From Zygnema cylindricum (taxonomy: Eukaryota; Streptophyta; Zygnematophyceae; Zygnematales; Zygnemataceae): DNA of 64,000 nt. The notes beneath the pieces were generated by a model that ran no database searches, had not been told where the DNA came from, and saw nothing but the letters and a program-made list of their open reading frames with translations. A program made the position numbers and the translations under genes. Location of the stretch: the NCBI GenBank assembly GCA_037447655.1, contig JBBHKE010000743.1:186001-250000 (forward strand). Reading direction: 5' to 3'. This document shows positions 22,900-34,194 of the stretch, in pieces (position 1 is the stretch's first letter; the number at the start of each line of letters is the position of its first letter).

Positions 22900-23660
22900 T
22901 TTGTTACACTCGTTTTTCTCCGAATAACGAGGCTCTCCCATCTCGTTAACGTGGAGAAGGTTTTTAGGTGCCCCCGCCTTCGACGGGGGCACACCCTCTC
23001 TTACGGAAGGCCTTCTGCCTTCCACCGCTTTGAACCGACCGCAATCGGCTAATCATCGTACACGACATCCGGTTTTTTGCAGTACAATCCGCAATTCGGT
23101 ACCTCGTAGTACAAGGGTTCTGTGCACTTGGCCATCTTTTGCCCCCTTGTCCAGCCCGATTTCTCCTCTACAAACTAGGCTCCGGGCATATCCGTAAGCT
23201 CTTCTTCGGTCTTCCTTACGGCACCCTTCGGCCTTCGTCGATCCGCAATTCGGCAGCTCGTGTACTTTGCCATTCTGTGTCCTAGGCCGAAGTTTGTCCC
23301 CTCTTCCACCCTCGTTTTTCCCCTAATAACGAGGCTCTCCCATCTCGTTAACGTGGAGCTAGTTTTTAGGTGCCCTGCCTTCGGCGGGGGCACACCTTCC
23401 TTTACGCACACGACATCCGATACTTTGCCCAACATATCGAGAATTCTTCTTCCGCAGCGCTCGAATCTACGTATTTAGCCACTGTTTTCCCCCTTGTCCA
23501 CCCTCACTTTTCCCCCAAAAACTAGACTCCACCATCTCGTTAACGTGGAGCAGGATTTTACCGCCCCCCCCTCCCCCCTTCGGCCGGGGGGGGGTTGGAA
23601 GGGGGGGGTTGAGTTCTCCCTTGCGGAAGGCCTTCGGTTTTCGACCTTCCACCACTACGT
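22900..23660 (+). repeat. Repeat family with GC-rich UUCG-type hairpins (three clear copies, one degenerate)
   Basis: Three copies start near 22908, 23310 and 23505. Each has a TTTTTC/CC lead, the invariant CATCTCGTTAACGTGGAG, a short T-rich spacer and a GC hairpin. The first hairpin pairs GTGCCCCCG with CGGGGGCAC around CCTTCGA. The second and third keep a TTCG loop with different stem sequence. A degenerate copy lies near 23155-23225, and CGGAAGGCCTTC words follow copies 1 and 3. The function is unknown. Confidence 0.65.
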
Positions 23661-24009
23661 TCCAATGAAAACCACCTCTTTTTCCCACCTCGTGTGTTTA
23701 TATGCTTAAATTCCTTCCTCTCATCTCTCACACACATCACATTCCACGTGCTACATCTCTCAATCCCACATCATAAGCTCCATTGATTTGCAAAAACCTA
23801 TTCAAACTAATATAGCAACCCATTCCAAAGCAAATCACCATTGTTTACATCGTCGTTTCCAAAGCATACCCAACACTCAAACATCTTCTATTTTCAGACC
23901 TAAAGTTTTCCACTCATTCCCCCATTATCTTCTTCCCATTCTCTACCCCAATTTTTGTACTTTTGCTTTCCTCACCCCTCTCTTCCTGTTTTTTTTTTAC
24001 GCATTTTGA
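23661..24009. other. Pyrimidine-biased spacer, no gene seen
   Basis: C/T-rich plus strand without recognised features. It borders the acidic-coding region that follows on the minus strand. Confidence 0.4.
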
Positions 24010-26999
24010 TTTCTTTTTGCATTTCTTTCTTCACCCTAACGATTTTTTCAATACTTCTCTCCGAGCTCTCCTTGTTGTCTTCGTCGCCGCCTACAACGTT
24101 CGACGGCTCTCCCTCCCTTTTGGTCGAGCCCTTCTCTCGGGCTACATCCTTTTCCTCTACTTTTTCCTCCTCGCTCTTATTTCGTGGCCCTCGATTGTCC
24201 CCAACGTCGTTTACTTCCTCCTCCTTTTTGACGGAGTTGTTGTCGCATTTGTCGTCTTCCCCAACTTTCTCTTTTTTCTCCTCTTCCTTGTCCTCTTCCG
24301 ATTTTTTGTCTTCTTCCTCTTCTTCTTCTTCATCTCCCTCGTTCTCGTTGGGATCCCTCTCTACTACCTCCTCTTCGGACTCTGACTCTTCCTCCTCCTC
24401 TGAGTCTTCCTCTTCTGAGTCTTTTCTCTTCCTCCACTTCTTTTTCCTCCTTTTGCACTGAGTCTTTTTCTTCTACATCTACTTTTTCATCCTCTTCTTC
24501 TGAGTCTTCCTTTTCCTCTACTTTTTCATCCTCCTCCTCCTCCTCCTCTTCCTCCTCTTTTTCCTCGACTTGCTGATCATTGTCGAGGTTTCTCTCTTCT
24601 ACGTCCTCTTTTTCTTCCTCATCCTTTTCCTCCCCTTCTCCTCTTCCTCCTCGTCCTCGTCCTCCTCCTCTTCCTCGTCTTCATTCATTTCGTCACTTTC
24701 TACCTCCGCAATATCCGCCACGAACGGACTCCTTCTACCCTCTTGTTCCCCACTTGGGTTTTTGGGCCTTTCTCTCTTCACCCTCCTATTGCTCGAACTG
24801 GCGACGTCCCGATCGACCGCCTCCTTGTTACGAAAAACCCACTTGTGAACCCAAGGTCTTTTCATTTCAGGAAAGAGGTGGATATTCAAGAAACTTTCAA
24901 CCGCACCGCGCGACAACGCCTCCTCTCCCAATTCCATATATTTTTTCGCGGCCCATTCTTCAGCGTTCGGCAACGTTTCGTCCCTTTTAAGGTCGTATAA
25001 ACTCTCGTCTAAGCAGTTGTAGGGATCAACGTAGCAATACGAATCTTTGCCCCACGACACTAACTTTCACTGGTACACCAATGTTTCCCGCGAAGTACTC
25101 GTCCATGGTCCGATCAACTCCACTTCCCCCACCAACCGACCATAGTGATCGTCGTACAGCGGTCGCACGCGCACGTTAAGCTCTTTGCCTCTAGCAAACG
25201 TACGCAACCGCCAACGCAACTTATCCATCGCTCGGCCCCAAAACGTCCCGTGTTGCTTCACTTCGATCCAGTCTACGTAGGCCACCCGAAGCTCTATCAC
25301 TTCTCCCAACCATTCCCTCGACACCGACTAGTGACTACCGCGACAAATCGAACACACTTTCTTTCCGTCCTCCAACGTGGTTTCCCACTTTTTCCGATAC
25401 GTTACGCGCAGTTCGTCCAAATCGCTCAACCCTCCTTCTTTTACATCCAACTTCACCATTCCGCAAAAAGACTCGGAGAAACAACACGGAAATTGACGGC
25501 TTGGGGAAGTCAAAGTCGCTTTAATTTGTCGAAGGGCCTCTTGCAACATATAGGGGAGAGGTTCGTACGGGTTGTCCCTCAAATACCGTCTGCAGAAATC
25601 GCAAATTCTCACGATAAATTCGAGCTTCCTCGTCATCGAGAATCCGATACCCGGGCCCTCTTTTGGTCCTATATGACCTTCCGTCCAGTTGGGCGACCCA
25701 CAACTTGCCTGCGCTAAGATACGAACCGCTGGATTGAACGCGGCGTGCTTGTAATTGGTGAGGCATTTGTCCAACCCTTGTACGTCTTTGCGCTTCGCAT
25801 TCACACCGAGAGTCTTCAAGAATCCGATCGATTTTTTGTCGTCTTCGATCCACTTTATCAATCCTGTTTTTTTTTAACTATCTGATTTTGCGATTCCTCA
25901 TCGTCGTTTTCCTTCGCTAGCATCTTAAACGCCCTTTCCACTCGCCAAAGAAGCTTACCGGCCTCGAACATCTGATGCTCTTTCATTACTTCGTTGTTTT
26001 CGTTGGTACTTTGGGCTTCGGTCTTCAGCCTTGTGCAATCGTTTCCCCGCATCCACCTGTCCAAATTCCCCACATGGATCCTAACGTCTCCCAAGGACTC
26101 CGGGGCGGCGTAGGCCGTCGCAGTGGGATCTTCTTTGACCACCCGTATGGCGTAGGTCCCACCCAAATACACGAACACGCGTTGCAATAAAGTTTCGGGG
26201 GTTACAGTGAACACGTCGTTCTCGTCTTTCGGTACATCCAAGTTAGTCGGCATTTGGTACATTACTCTCACCGCCCCGCAAATTCTTTTTTCGCGGGAAG
26301 CCTTTTTCTACCCGGACGCTCCCCCTCGTCGACCGCGGGCTCCGGTGGTACCTCGATGTTCATCTCATCTGCGACTTCAGGCGCCACATCGTCACCCCTC
26401 GGACCACTATCGACGTTAGCGTCATTTTTGCCGCTAACGTTTTCACCTTTTTCCTTGTCATTTGAGTACCCACTCTCTCCACCCCCTTCGACGTCGTCGT
26501 TTCGAAGATCCCCGAGCCCCTCTCCTCCAACATCCTCCTCCTCCCTACGCACCGGGGGACTAGGCACTTCCGGAAATGCTCGCACCCCTCCCCCAACATC
26601 CTCCTCCTCCCTACGGACCAGAGGACTAGGTCTTTCGGGTGTTGCTACCAGCCTCGGTAACGCACTATCGCGCTGATTCAGAGGTTTTTCCGACTGCTCT
26701 GGGTAGCCGCAATGGCCTCCCGTCGTCGCGGTCGCCGCCGCATCGAGAGGGACTTTATTCGGGCCAACGGCCTCCTCGGACGCGTCTACAACCTCGGGTT
26801 CGGACACCTTCTCCTCCTCTAACATTGGGGTAAGGACTCTTGTATGGTATTCTTCCGCATACCTCGCCGCAGTGAGTTTAACTTGGGGCGTTGTCTTAAC
26901 GGCCTCACAAATGATTCGGAGCACATATGTAGGGGTTACTGCGCGCGCGAGCCCCCTCGCTTATCTACTAAAGAACTCTTTGGGCAGAGCGTCGTCCAT
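24010..26999 (-). pseudogene. Unidentified broken protein gene with acidic tracts
   Basis: Five consecutive minus-strand open segments run from an ATG at 26999: to 26268, then 26271-25858, 25861-25328, 25324-25067 and 25060-24599. The last three share one frame and are separated only by single stops. The earlier junctions are one-base frameshifts, at a G-rich stretch (26268) and an A9 run (25870). An in-frame TAA lies near 26963. The N-terminal part has two near-identical PSPxVRREEEDVGG repeats. The middle is compositionally ordinary, with a possible CSICRGSH or CDFCRRY Cys cluster. The end is Glu/Asp-rich, then Lys/Arg-rich, and the pyrimidine-rich plus strand to 24010 continues this bias. 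I recognise no domain. High GC third positions compared with the surroundings suggest real coding sequence. It may be a pseudogene, a transposon ORF, or a gene with sequencing errors. Confidence 0.55.
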
Positions 27000-27140
27000 G
27001 GTTGAAGGTGAGCAACGCTAGGTGCGACGTCTAATCTATCGCCGCCGGGTGCAAATTAAAGGTATCTGGTTATCGAGGGAAGTTAAGTCTGACGAGTGTG
27101 GATAGGTTACTAATGCCTCTCAATTACCTGGAACAACGAT
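27000..27140. other. Short spacer upstream of the acidic gene
   Basis: GC-mixed sequence that could hold the promoter of the minus-strand gene. No TATA-like box is obvious. Confidence 0.3.
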
Positions 27141-27288
27141 AACACGCAAAGATCCTACCGTTAGATACGTCTTAAAAGACTATCCGACGGCAAAATCCTC
27201 GCTCTACTATGTGTAACACGCAAAGATCCCACCGTTAGATACGTCTTCAAAGACTCTCCGACGGCAAAATCCTCGCTCTACTGTGTGT
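27141..27288. repeat. Tandem pair of a 74 bp unit
   Basis: AACACGCAAAGATCCTACCG at 27141 recurs as AACACGCAAAGATCCCACCG at 27215, and both copies continue through TTAGATACGTCTT and CCGACGGCAAAATCCTCGCT. Only a few substitutions separate them. Confidence 0.85.
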
Positions 27289-27730
27289 TGCTACAAGGAT
27301 TTCTCTCCTTTAATGCAGTTTTCTAAGTTTTCGCTAGGATGAGAGGCTTTTCTAACTTACAACTTCACACACTCGTTTTTTTCAAAATTAACTTCCAATT
27401 AAATTTAAAGGCTCCTGAATTTTGGCGTTTCGGTTTCGAGTCAATGAACAAGGCAAGAAATTGCAAGTCACAAAACGAAAGACAACAAGGCCGAATACTT
27501 GTTGCCTTTCCAAATCTGTTTCGAGGATTGAACTCCAAATCCCTTAGTTTTCGTGCAAAGACGATGGGAATGTGCCACACAACAGATAAAATGTACTCCG
27601 ACGCTCCGACAAATGCTACCGAAACCTTGAGCAAACTTTGTTTGGATTGGCTTAAGGGCTTATACCTCCCTCTATCGAGAAACTTCTCCGTCTAACCCCT
27701 GTACAAAATCGGGCACCCTACTCTCGTTTC
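27289..27730. other. No recognised gene
   Basis: A 118-codon plus-strand frame (27339-27695) is overlapped by an open minus-strand frame. Neither has a recognised motif, and I do not call either. Confidence 0.4.
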
Positions 27731-29104
27731 CTACACAAAAACGAGATTATGGTTTCTCAATCAGGAAAGGGCAACCGTGATCTCGTTTTTCGGGTAAAAC
27801 TAGATTACATGTTGTGTTGGAGCAGAAGCCTCTAGTTTCATAAAAATTTTGCGATGGCCACCAAAGATGACTTAGAAAAATTAGGAGATAAGACCCTCTC
27901 TCCCAGATAGCTTCTATTCAAAAGGTCAACTTTGACCCTTCATAACTTACTGCTCAGGGGAGCAAATTCAGAGATTCTTTTTGCTATCGACTCAGGGGAG
28001 TCTTGTCTTCACAGGGGTGAAGGTGGTCAGAGTTTTTGTCTTCCACGGTGGCAGTTATTTTTGCTTAAACACAAAGGGGTCAAGATTATCCTAGAGGCTT
28101 CTTGGAAGCTGTCCACTCTGAGGACTTATGGAGGTCTCAGAGTTTCAAAAAGGCCGAGAAAACGCAACCAGAATGTTTGGGCCAAAACGATTTTTTATTG
28201 GCGTAAGGCCGGTATTACTTCTCCGAAATCACACTGGATTCGGTACTCAGCCAAATTTCGAGGTTTTTTGACTCGGCGTACAAGGACTCCGATACTTAGC
28301 CGAATTTCCAAATTCACACATGCTTCGATACTTAGCCAAATTTTGAGATTAGGGTTTCACTATCATGCCAAGACAACCTTAATTTTGTTTTTCCCTAAAA
28401 ACGAGATTAGGGTCGTCTCGGTCCTAACGGGCAACCATAATCTCGTTTTTCAAAATAATTGCAAGAACGTTTCTGCTGAGACAAAGGCCTCCGATTGCAC
28501 AAAAGTTTTGCAAAGGCCTGTGCAAAGAACACCGCACACACACACAAAGGCCTCTTCCACAACAAAAGGCGGGGAAAACGCGACCAGAATGATTAGGGCA
28601 AACGCTTTTTCATTGTCGTAAAGCCAGTATTACTTCACCGAAATCACACTAGTTTCGATACTTAGCCAAAACTCGAACTTTTCCGACTCGGCGTACAAGG
28701 ACTCCAATACTTAGCCGAATTTCCGAATTCCCACAGGCTTCGGTACTTAGCCAATTTTTGAGATTAGGTTTCACGATCATGCCGAGACAACCCTAATCTC
28801 GTTTTTCCCGAAAAACGAGATTAGGGTTATCCCGGTCTTAAAGGGCTACCATGATCTCGTTTTTCAAAATATTTGCAAGAACGGTTATTTTGAGGCAAAG
28901 GCCTCCGATTGCACAAAAGTTTTGCAAAGGCCTGTGCAAAGAACACTCCACACACACACAAAGGCCTCTTCCACAGTAAAAGGCCGAGAAAACGCGACCA
29001 GAATGCTTGGGGCAAACGCTTTTTCATTGGCGTAAGGCCGATATTACTTCACCGAATTCACACTAGTTTCGGTACTTAGCCAAATTTCGAAGTCAACCTT
29101 GGGG
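27731..29104. repeat. ~415 bp tandem repeat with palindromic AACCCTAATCTCG hairpins
   Basis: The word AGGC(C/G)GAGAAAACGC occurs at 28151, 28567 and 28981, giving periods of 416 and 414 bp. A partial earlier unit begins near 27731. Each unit carries an inverted pair of AACCCTAATCTCGTTTTTC, separated by a few bases. The best copy (about 28790-28829) is almost perfectly palindromic over 40 bp. CAAAGGCCTC words and a 50 bp block that is the reverse complement of the satellite at 31100-32475 are also part of the unit. Confidence 0.8.
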
Positions 29105-30960
29105 CAAATGCCTCCTAGTTCTTTCAGCTACCATCTACATGGTATAAAAAAATGCCAATGTGCGTTGGACCGCAAATTTACACGACAAAAAAGAGATAGA
29201 ACACTTAACCAAATTTTGAAGCCCAACGAAAAATTTCACAAATAAAAGAAAATTTTAAAATGTTAATATTTGGGCCGAAAATGCTTTAGAGGAGGCCTAA
29301 GCGTCAATAAAAGGCTTCCTACATAGCAAAAGGCAAGAAAAATGCGCCCAAAATGCTTGGGGCAAATGCCTTTGCACCGGCCTATCCGTAGTCTTACCTC
29401 TCCAAAATCACAGCCTTGGGGCAAACGCCTTTGCACTGGCCTATCCGCGATCTTACCTCTCCAAAATCACCGGCTTGGGGGGCAACGTCCGCCTTTGCAC
29501 TGGCCTATCCGCGATTGTACCTCTCCAAAATCACCGGCTTGGGGCAAGGTCCTCCTAGTATTGAGACCTACCATCAACAAGGTATCAAAAAGTGACAATG
29601 TGCGTCGGACAGCAATCTCAAAATGTTATATTTTGCCAGAAACGGCTCTAAAGGTCGCCTAAGCGTTAGTAAAAGGCTTCCAACATGGTAGAATGCCGGA
29701 AAACACACCCAAATTACTTGGGCCAGACGCCTTTTGCATTGGCCTAACCGTGGTTTTGCTCCTCCAAAATGACCGCCTTGGGGCAAACGCCATCTGCTAC
29801 TTAGGCGGTGCCATCTACATAGTATCAAAAAGGTCAAATGTGTTTCGGACCGCAAATTGACACCTCAAAAAAAAGATAGAACACTTAGACAAATTTTCGA
29901 AGATTTTTCAATACTGAAAAATGTAAAATACTATATCTCGACCCGTATTTTGTGGAATTTATTTTATGATAGCTCGTTCGAAAGATGAAATAATTACCTA
30001 CCCATTAAGCTCTAGTAAGATTAATTCCGCTAAATACCGGCGGAGATATAGCATTTTCAATTTGCTACAATACTGCAAAATACTGCAAAAATTAAAATGC
30101 TATGTCTCGGCCGTTAATTATTAGAATTCAACTTATTATACCTTGTTTAGTAGCAATTTTGTCATCTTTCGAACGAGCTAATATACGTTAAATTCCACCA
30201 AATACCGGCCGAGATATAGTATTTTACATTTTTCAGTATTGAAAAATCTTCGAAAATTTGGCTAAGTGTTCTTTCTTTTTTTTGAGGTGTCAATTTGCAG
30301 TCTGACGCACATTTGACCTTTTTGATATAGTAGGGGGAGGAGTTCCTTAATACTGGGAGGGCGTTTGCCTCAAGCCTGTCATTTAGAACAAGTAAGACCG
30401 CGCTTACGCCAAGGCAAAGGCGTTTGCCCCAAGCATTTTGGGAGCACTTTTTCGGCTTTGTGTCATAGAGGAAGCTTTAAATTTGCGCTAAGGCCACCAT
30501 TGGAGCCTTTTAGGCCGCACATTTGCACATTTTTACCTAATACTGGGAGGTCGTTTAACCCAAGCCGGTCATTTGGAACAAGTAAGACCACGCTTACGCC
30601 AACGTAAAGGCGTCTGCCCTAAGCAGGTCATTTTGGACAAGTAAGACCGCGGCCCCAAGCTTTTTGGGAGCACTTTTTTGGCCTTGTGCCATAGAGGAAG
30701 CTTTAAAACGGCGGCAAGGCCACCATTGGAGCCTTTTAGACCGCACATTTGACACTTTATACCAAGTAGGAGGAGGAGTCTCTCAATATTAGGACGCCGT
30801 TTAACCGAAGTCGGTCATTTAGAACAAGTAAGACCGCGCTTACGCTAACGCAGAGGCGTTTGTCCCAGGCACTTTGGGAGCACTTTTTCAGGTTTCTGCC
30901 ATAGAGGAAGCTTTAAATTGGCGCTAAGGCCACCTTTTATGCCGCAGTATAACTATTTCT
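29105..30960. repeat. Repeat array folded as a large inverted repeat centred near 30065
   Basis: The left half (29105-30060) carries units with TTGGGGCAAACGCC, GGCTTCC, TATCAAAAAGGTCAAATGTG and CACTTAGACAAATTTTCGAAG. The right half (30070-30960) carries the same units reverse-complemented. The inner ~170 bp of each arm (about 29825-29995 and 30150-30325) is highly similar. At the centre, four AAATACCGGCCGAGATATAG-type words stand in alternating orientation. Within the left arm a ~60 bp unit is tandemly tripled at 29345-29560. On the right, units of about 190-240 bp recur at roughly 30345, 30540 and 30780. Confidence 0.75.
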
Positions 30961-31099
30961 AATTTTCAGAATTGAAAATTTATTACATATTTTATCAAGT
31001 ATTTCTATTTTTTTTTTTGGGTTCCCATTTTGCGATTTGACGCATATTTGCACTTTTTTACGTAGTAGATGGAGCAGTCCCTCATTACTGGGAGATCGT

Positions 31100-32475
31100 A
31101 ATTTGCCTAAGTGTTGGAATCCGTGTACGCGCTGTTTGAAACATTTTGAAATTTGGCCAAGTACCGGAATCCGTGTACGGACCGTTTGACAAACCTCGAA
31201 ATTTGGCTAAGTATTAGAATCTTTATACGCGCGGTTGACATACCTCGAAATTTGGCTAAGTACCGGAATCCGTATAAACGCTGTTTGACACACCTCCAAA
31301 TTTGGCTAAGTACCGCAATCCGTGTACGTGCCGTTTGAAACACCTCCAAATTTGGCTAAGACTTAACCGTGTACGCCTGCCGACACACCTCCAAATTTGG
31401 CTAAGAACCAATCCGGTAGCGCCGTTTGAAACACTGATATTTGGCTAAGACCGAATCTGTGTACCGCTTTGCTAGAACTTGAAATTGGCTAAGACTAATC
31501 CGTGTATGGCTGTTTGAAACACCTCCAATTTGGCTAAGTACCGGTCCGTGTACGCCTGTTTGACACACTCCAAATTTGCAAACCAACTGTAATGTACGTT
31601 GAAATACTCGATATTTGGCATCAAAATTGTGTTTCCCCGGCACTTGAAATTGGCAAGACCAATCCGTACGCGTCGTTTGCAACACCTCCAAATTTGGCTA
31701 AGTACCGAAATACGTGTACGGTCGTTTGAAAGACCTCGAAACTTGGTTAAGTACCAAAATTTGTGTACGCGCCGTATGAAACACCTCGAAATTTGGCTAA
31801 GTATCGAAATCCGTGTACAAGCCGTTTGATATACCTCGAAATTTAGCTAAGTAACGGAATCCGTGTACGCGCTGTTTGAAACACCTCCAAATTTGGCTAA
31901 GTACCGGAATCCGTGTACGCGTCGTTTGAAACACCTCCAAATTTGGCTAAGTACCGGAATACGTGTACGCGTCGTTTGAAAGACCTCGAAATTTGGCTAA
32001 GTACCAAAATTTGTGTACGCGCCGTATGAAACACTTCGAAATTTGGCTAAGTACCGGAATCCGTGTACGCGCCGTTTGATACACCTCGAAATTTGGCTAA
32101 GTACCGGAATCCGTGTAGGCGCCGTTTGCAACACGTCGAAATTTGGCTAAGTACCGGAATCCGTATACGCGCCGTTTGAAACACTTTCAAATTTGGCTAA
32201 GTACCGGAATCCGTGTACGCGCCGTTTGAAACACCTCGAAATTTGACTAAGTATTGGAATCCATGTACGCAGCGTTTGACACGCCTCTAAATTTGGCTAA
32301 GTACCGGAATCCGTGTACGCGTCGTTTGAAACACCTCGAAATATGGCTAAGTATCGGAATACGTGTACGCGCCGTTTGAAACACCTCGAAATTTGGCTTA
32401 CCGAAATCCGAGTACGCGCCGTTTGAAAGACCTCGAAATTTGGCTAAGTACCGCAATCCGTGTACGCCGATTTTG
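31100..32475. repeat. 50 bp satellite, about 27 copies
   Basis: The unit contains AATTTGGCTAAGTACCGGAA, TCCGTGTACGCG and CGTTTGAAACACCTC, with a period of exactly 50 in the regular part (CCGTGTACGC at 31861 and 31911). Copies between about 31360 and 31690 are shortened by many one- and two-base losses. Single-strand open frames here are translations of the repeat. Confidence 0.95.
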
Positions 32476-32489
32476 GCTAAGTGTTGGAA

Positions 32490-33195
32490 AACCTTTGAAT
32501 TCCGATATTGGGGCTTATAAAACCCAAACCCGAGAATTGGGTTTAATATCCAAACCGGTGTATTTCGATATTGGGGCTTATAAAACCCACACCCGAAAAA
32601 TCGGGCTTAATACCTAAACCGTTGTATTTCAATATTGGGGATTATAAAACCCAAACCTGAAAATTGGGTTTAATACCCAAACTGGTCAATTTTGATATAG
32701 GGGCTTATAAAACCCAAACCCGAAAATTCGGGCTTAATACCCAAACCGGTGTATTTCGATATGAGCGCTTATAAAACCCAAACCCGAAAAATTGGGCTTA
32801 GTACCCAAACCGGTGTATTTCGATATGAGCGCTTATAAAACCCAAACCCGAAAAATTGGGCTTAATACCCAAACCGGTGTATTTCGATATTGGGGCTTAT
32901 AAAACCCAAACCCGAAAAATCGAGCTTAATACCCAAACCGGTGTATTTCGATATTGTCGCTTATAAAACCCAAACTCGAAAAATCGGGCTTAATACCCAA
33001 ACCGGTGTATTTCGATATTGAGGCTTATAAAACCGAAACCCAAAAAAATGAGTTTAATACCCAAACCGGTGTATTTTGATATTGGGGCTTATAAAACCCA
33101 AACGCGAAAAATCGAGCTTAATACCCAAACCGGTGTATTTCGATATTGGGGCTTATAAAACCCAAACCCGAGAATTGAGCTTAATATCTAAGCCT
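32490..33195. repeat. 64 bp satellite with a TTATAAAACCC word in each copy
   Basis: About eleven units contain CGATATTGGGGCTTATAAAA, CCCAAACCCGAAAAAT and TTAATACCCAAACCGGTG. CGATAT at 32821 and 32885 gives a 64 bp period. After 33195 the sequence returns briefly to degenerate 50 bp units with GTGTACGCCGAGTCAAAA (to about 33310). Confidence 0.95.
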
Positions 33196-33310
33196 AGTTA
33201 AAAATCTTCGAAATTTGGCTAAATGTTGGAATCTGTGTATGCCGAGTCAAAAACCTCGAAAAAATTGACTAATTACCGAAAACCGTGTACGCCGAGTCAA
33301 AAATGTCCAA

Positions 33311-34194
33311 AATTCGTCTACAGGGTTTTTGCAGTGGTTATGTTGGTGATACACGAGTTTGTGACCCTTTACTCTTTAGTCTGCCTCACCGTCTAACATT
33401 TTGAATTCTTTCTTAGGACCCGTATTTTAGACAAAAAAAATTGGAGTTGATGCAAATACTTTTGGGATCACATACTTTGAAGTTGGTTGCATGTTTACTC
33501 GGGCGATTAGTGACGTTGGACAACCGTTCAACGTTACAATATTGATATAACTTTGTAAATTTGTTGGTTATTTTATTTTGTAGTCCTTGTGTGGCACCAT
33601 TCTATCGGAGTGGCACCCCGATAGTGAAGTGGGGTTCGATCCCCCAAACGGACACCGCAAGACAACAATTTAGTCAAGTAGGATTGGTGCGAGATAAATC
33701 AATTTAACCTTAAACTTGATGCGAGATAAATGATTTCGAACTTTTTCGTTGTCTTGCGGTTAAGGTTCACTAAGGTATTATGCGAAAGTAACCGGTGCTA
33801 AAGGTATTATGCGAAGGTAACCGATGCTAAAAGTATTATGCGAAGGTAACCGGAGCCATAATGTGGGCTAACTCGTGCGTCCAAGACGAACCCTTCAGTA
33901 AAAGTGTACGGGATAGTAACCTACTAGAATATTGATATTGACATAGCACACGAGTAACCTTGTACTGCAGGCAAATAAGATTAACCCACACCCCTCTGCC
34001 AATGCTAAGAAAAAGGTTTGTTTTGTGTGCGCAGTTATAACAGTTTTTTCTCCTTAATCTAGTATACTAGCCTCTTCTATATAAACATTGCCGATTAACT
34101 TTGAAAATAATCAGTCATATTTAGAAACTTTTGGATATAGTTGCAAAAGCAATGGGGACAACCTTGGGTTTTAAAAAATATAAAAAAAAATGAT
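33311..34194. other. Spacer upstream of the OTU/piggyBac gene
   Basis: It includes a tRNA-like remnant (33583-33653) and three tandem ~29-30 bp copies of AAGGTATTATGCGAAGGTAACCG type (33771-33860). TATATAAA near 34079-34086 could be a TATA box for the gene starting at 34195; this is an inference from position only. Confidence 0.45.
33583..33653 (+). tRNA. Degenerate tRNA-like remnant
   Basis: A perfect T arm (TGGGG, loop TTCGATC, CCCCA) and a strong hairpin CTATCGG/CCGATAG precede ACGGAC, which can pair with upstream GTCCTT as an acceptor. The D arm is not credible. It is probably a tRNA-derived repeat remnant and not a working gene. Confidence 0.3.

Noticed and set aside
27932-28621. 229-codon plus-strand frame
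   Set aside because: It spans the tandem ~415 bp repeat and is not kept in the other copies, so it is incidental.
31100-33195. CRISPR array (regular 50 and 64 bp repeats)
   Set aside because: There are no unique spacers between repeats; units are head-to-tail satellites in a eukaryotic sequence.
33970-34000. TTAACCC at 33980 as the 5' end of the piggyBac element
   Set aside because: No matching GGGTTAA-type end was found downstream of 38079, so the terminus cannot be supported.
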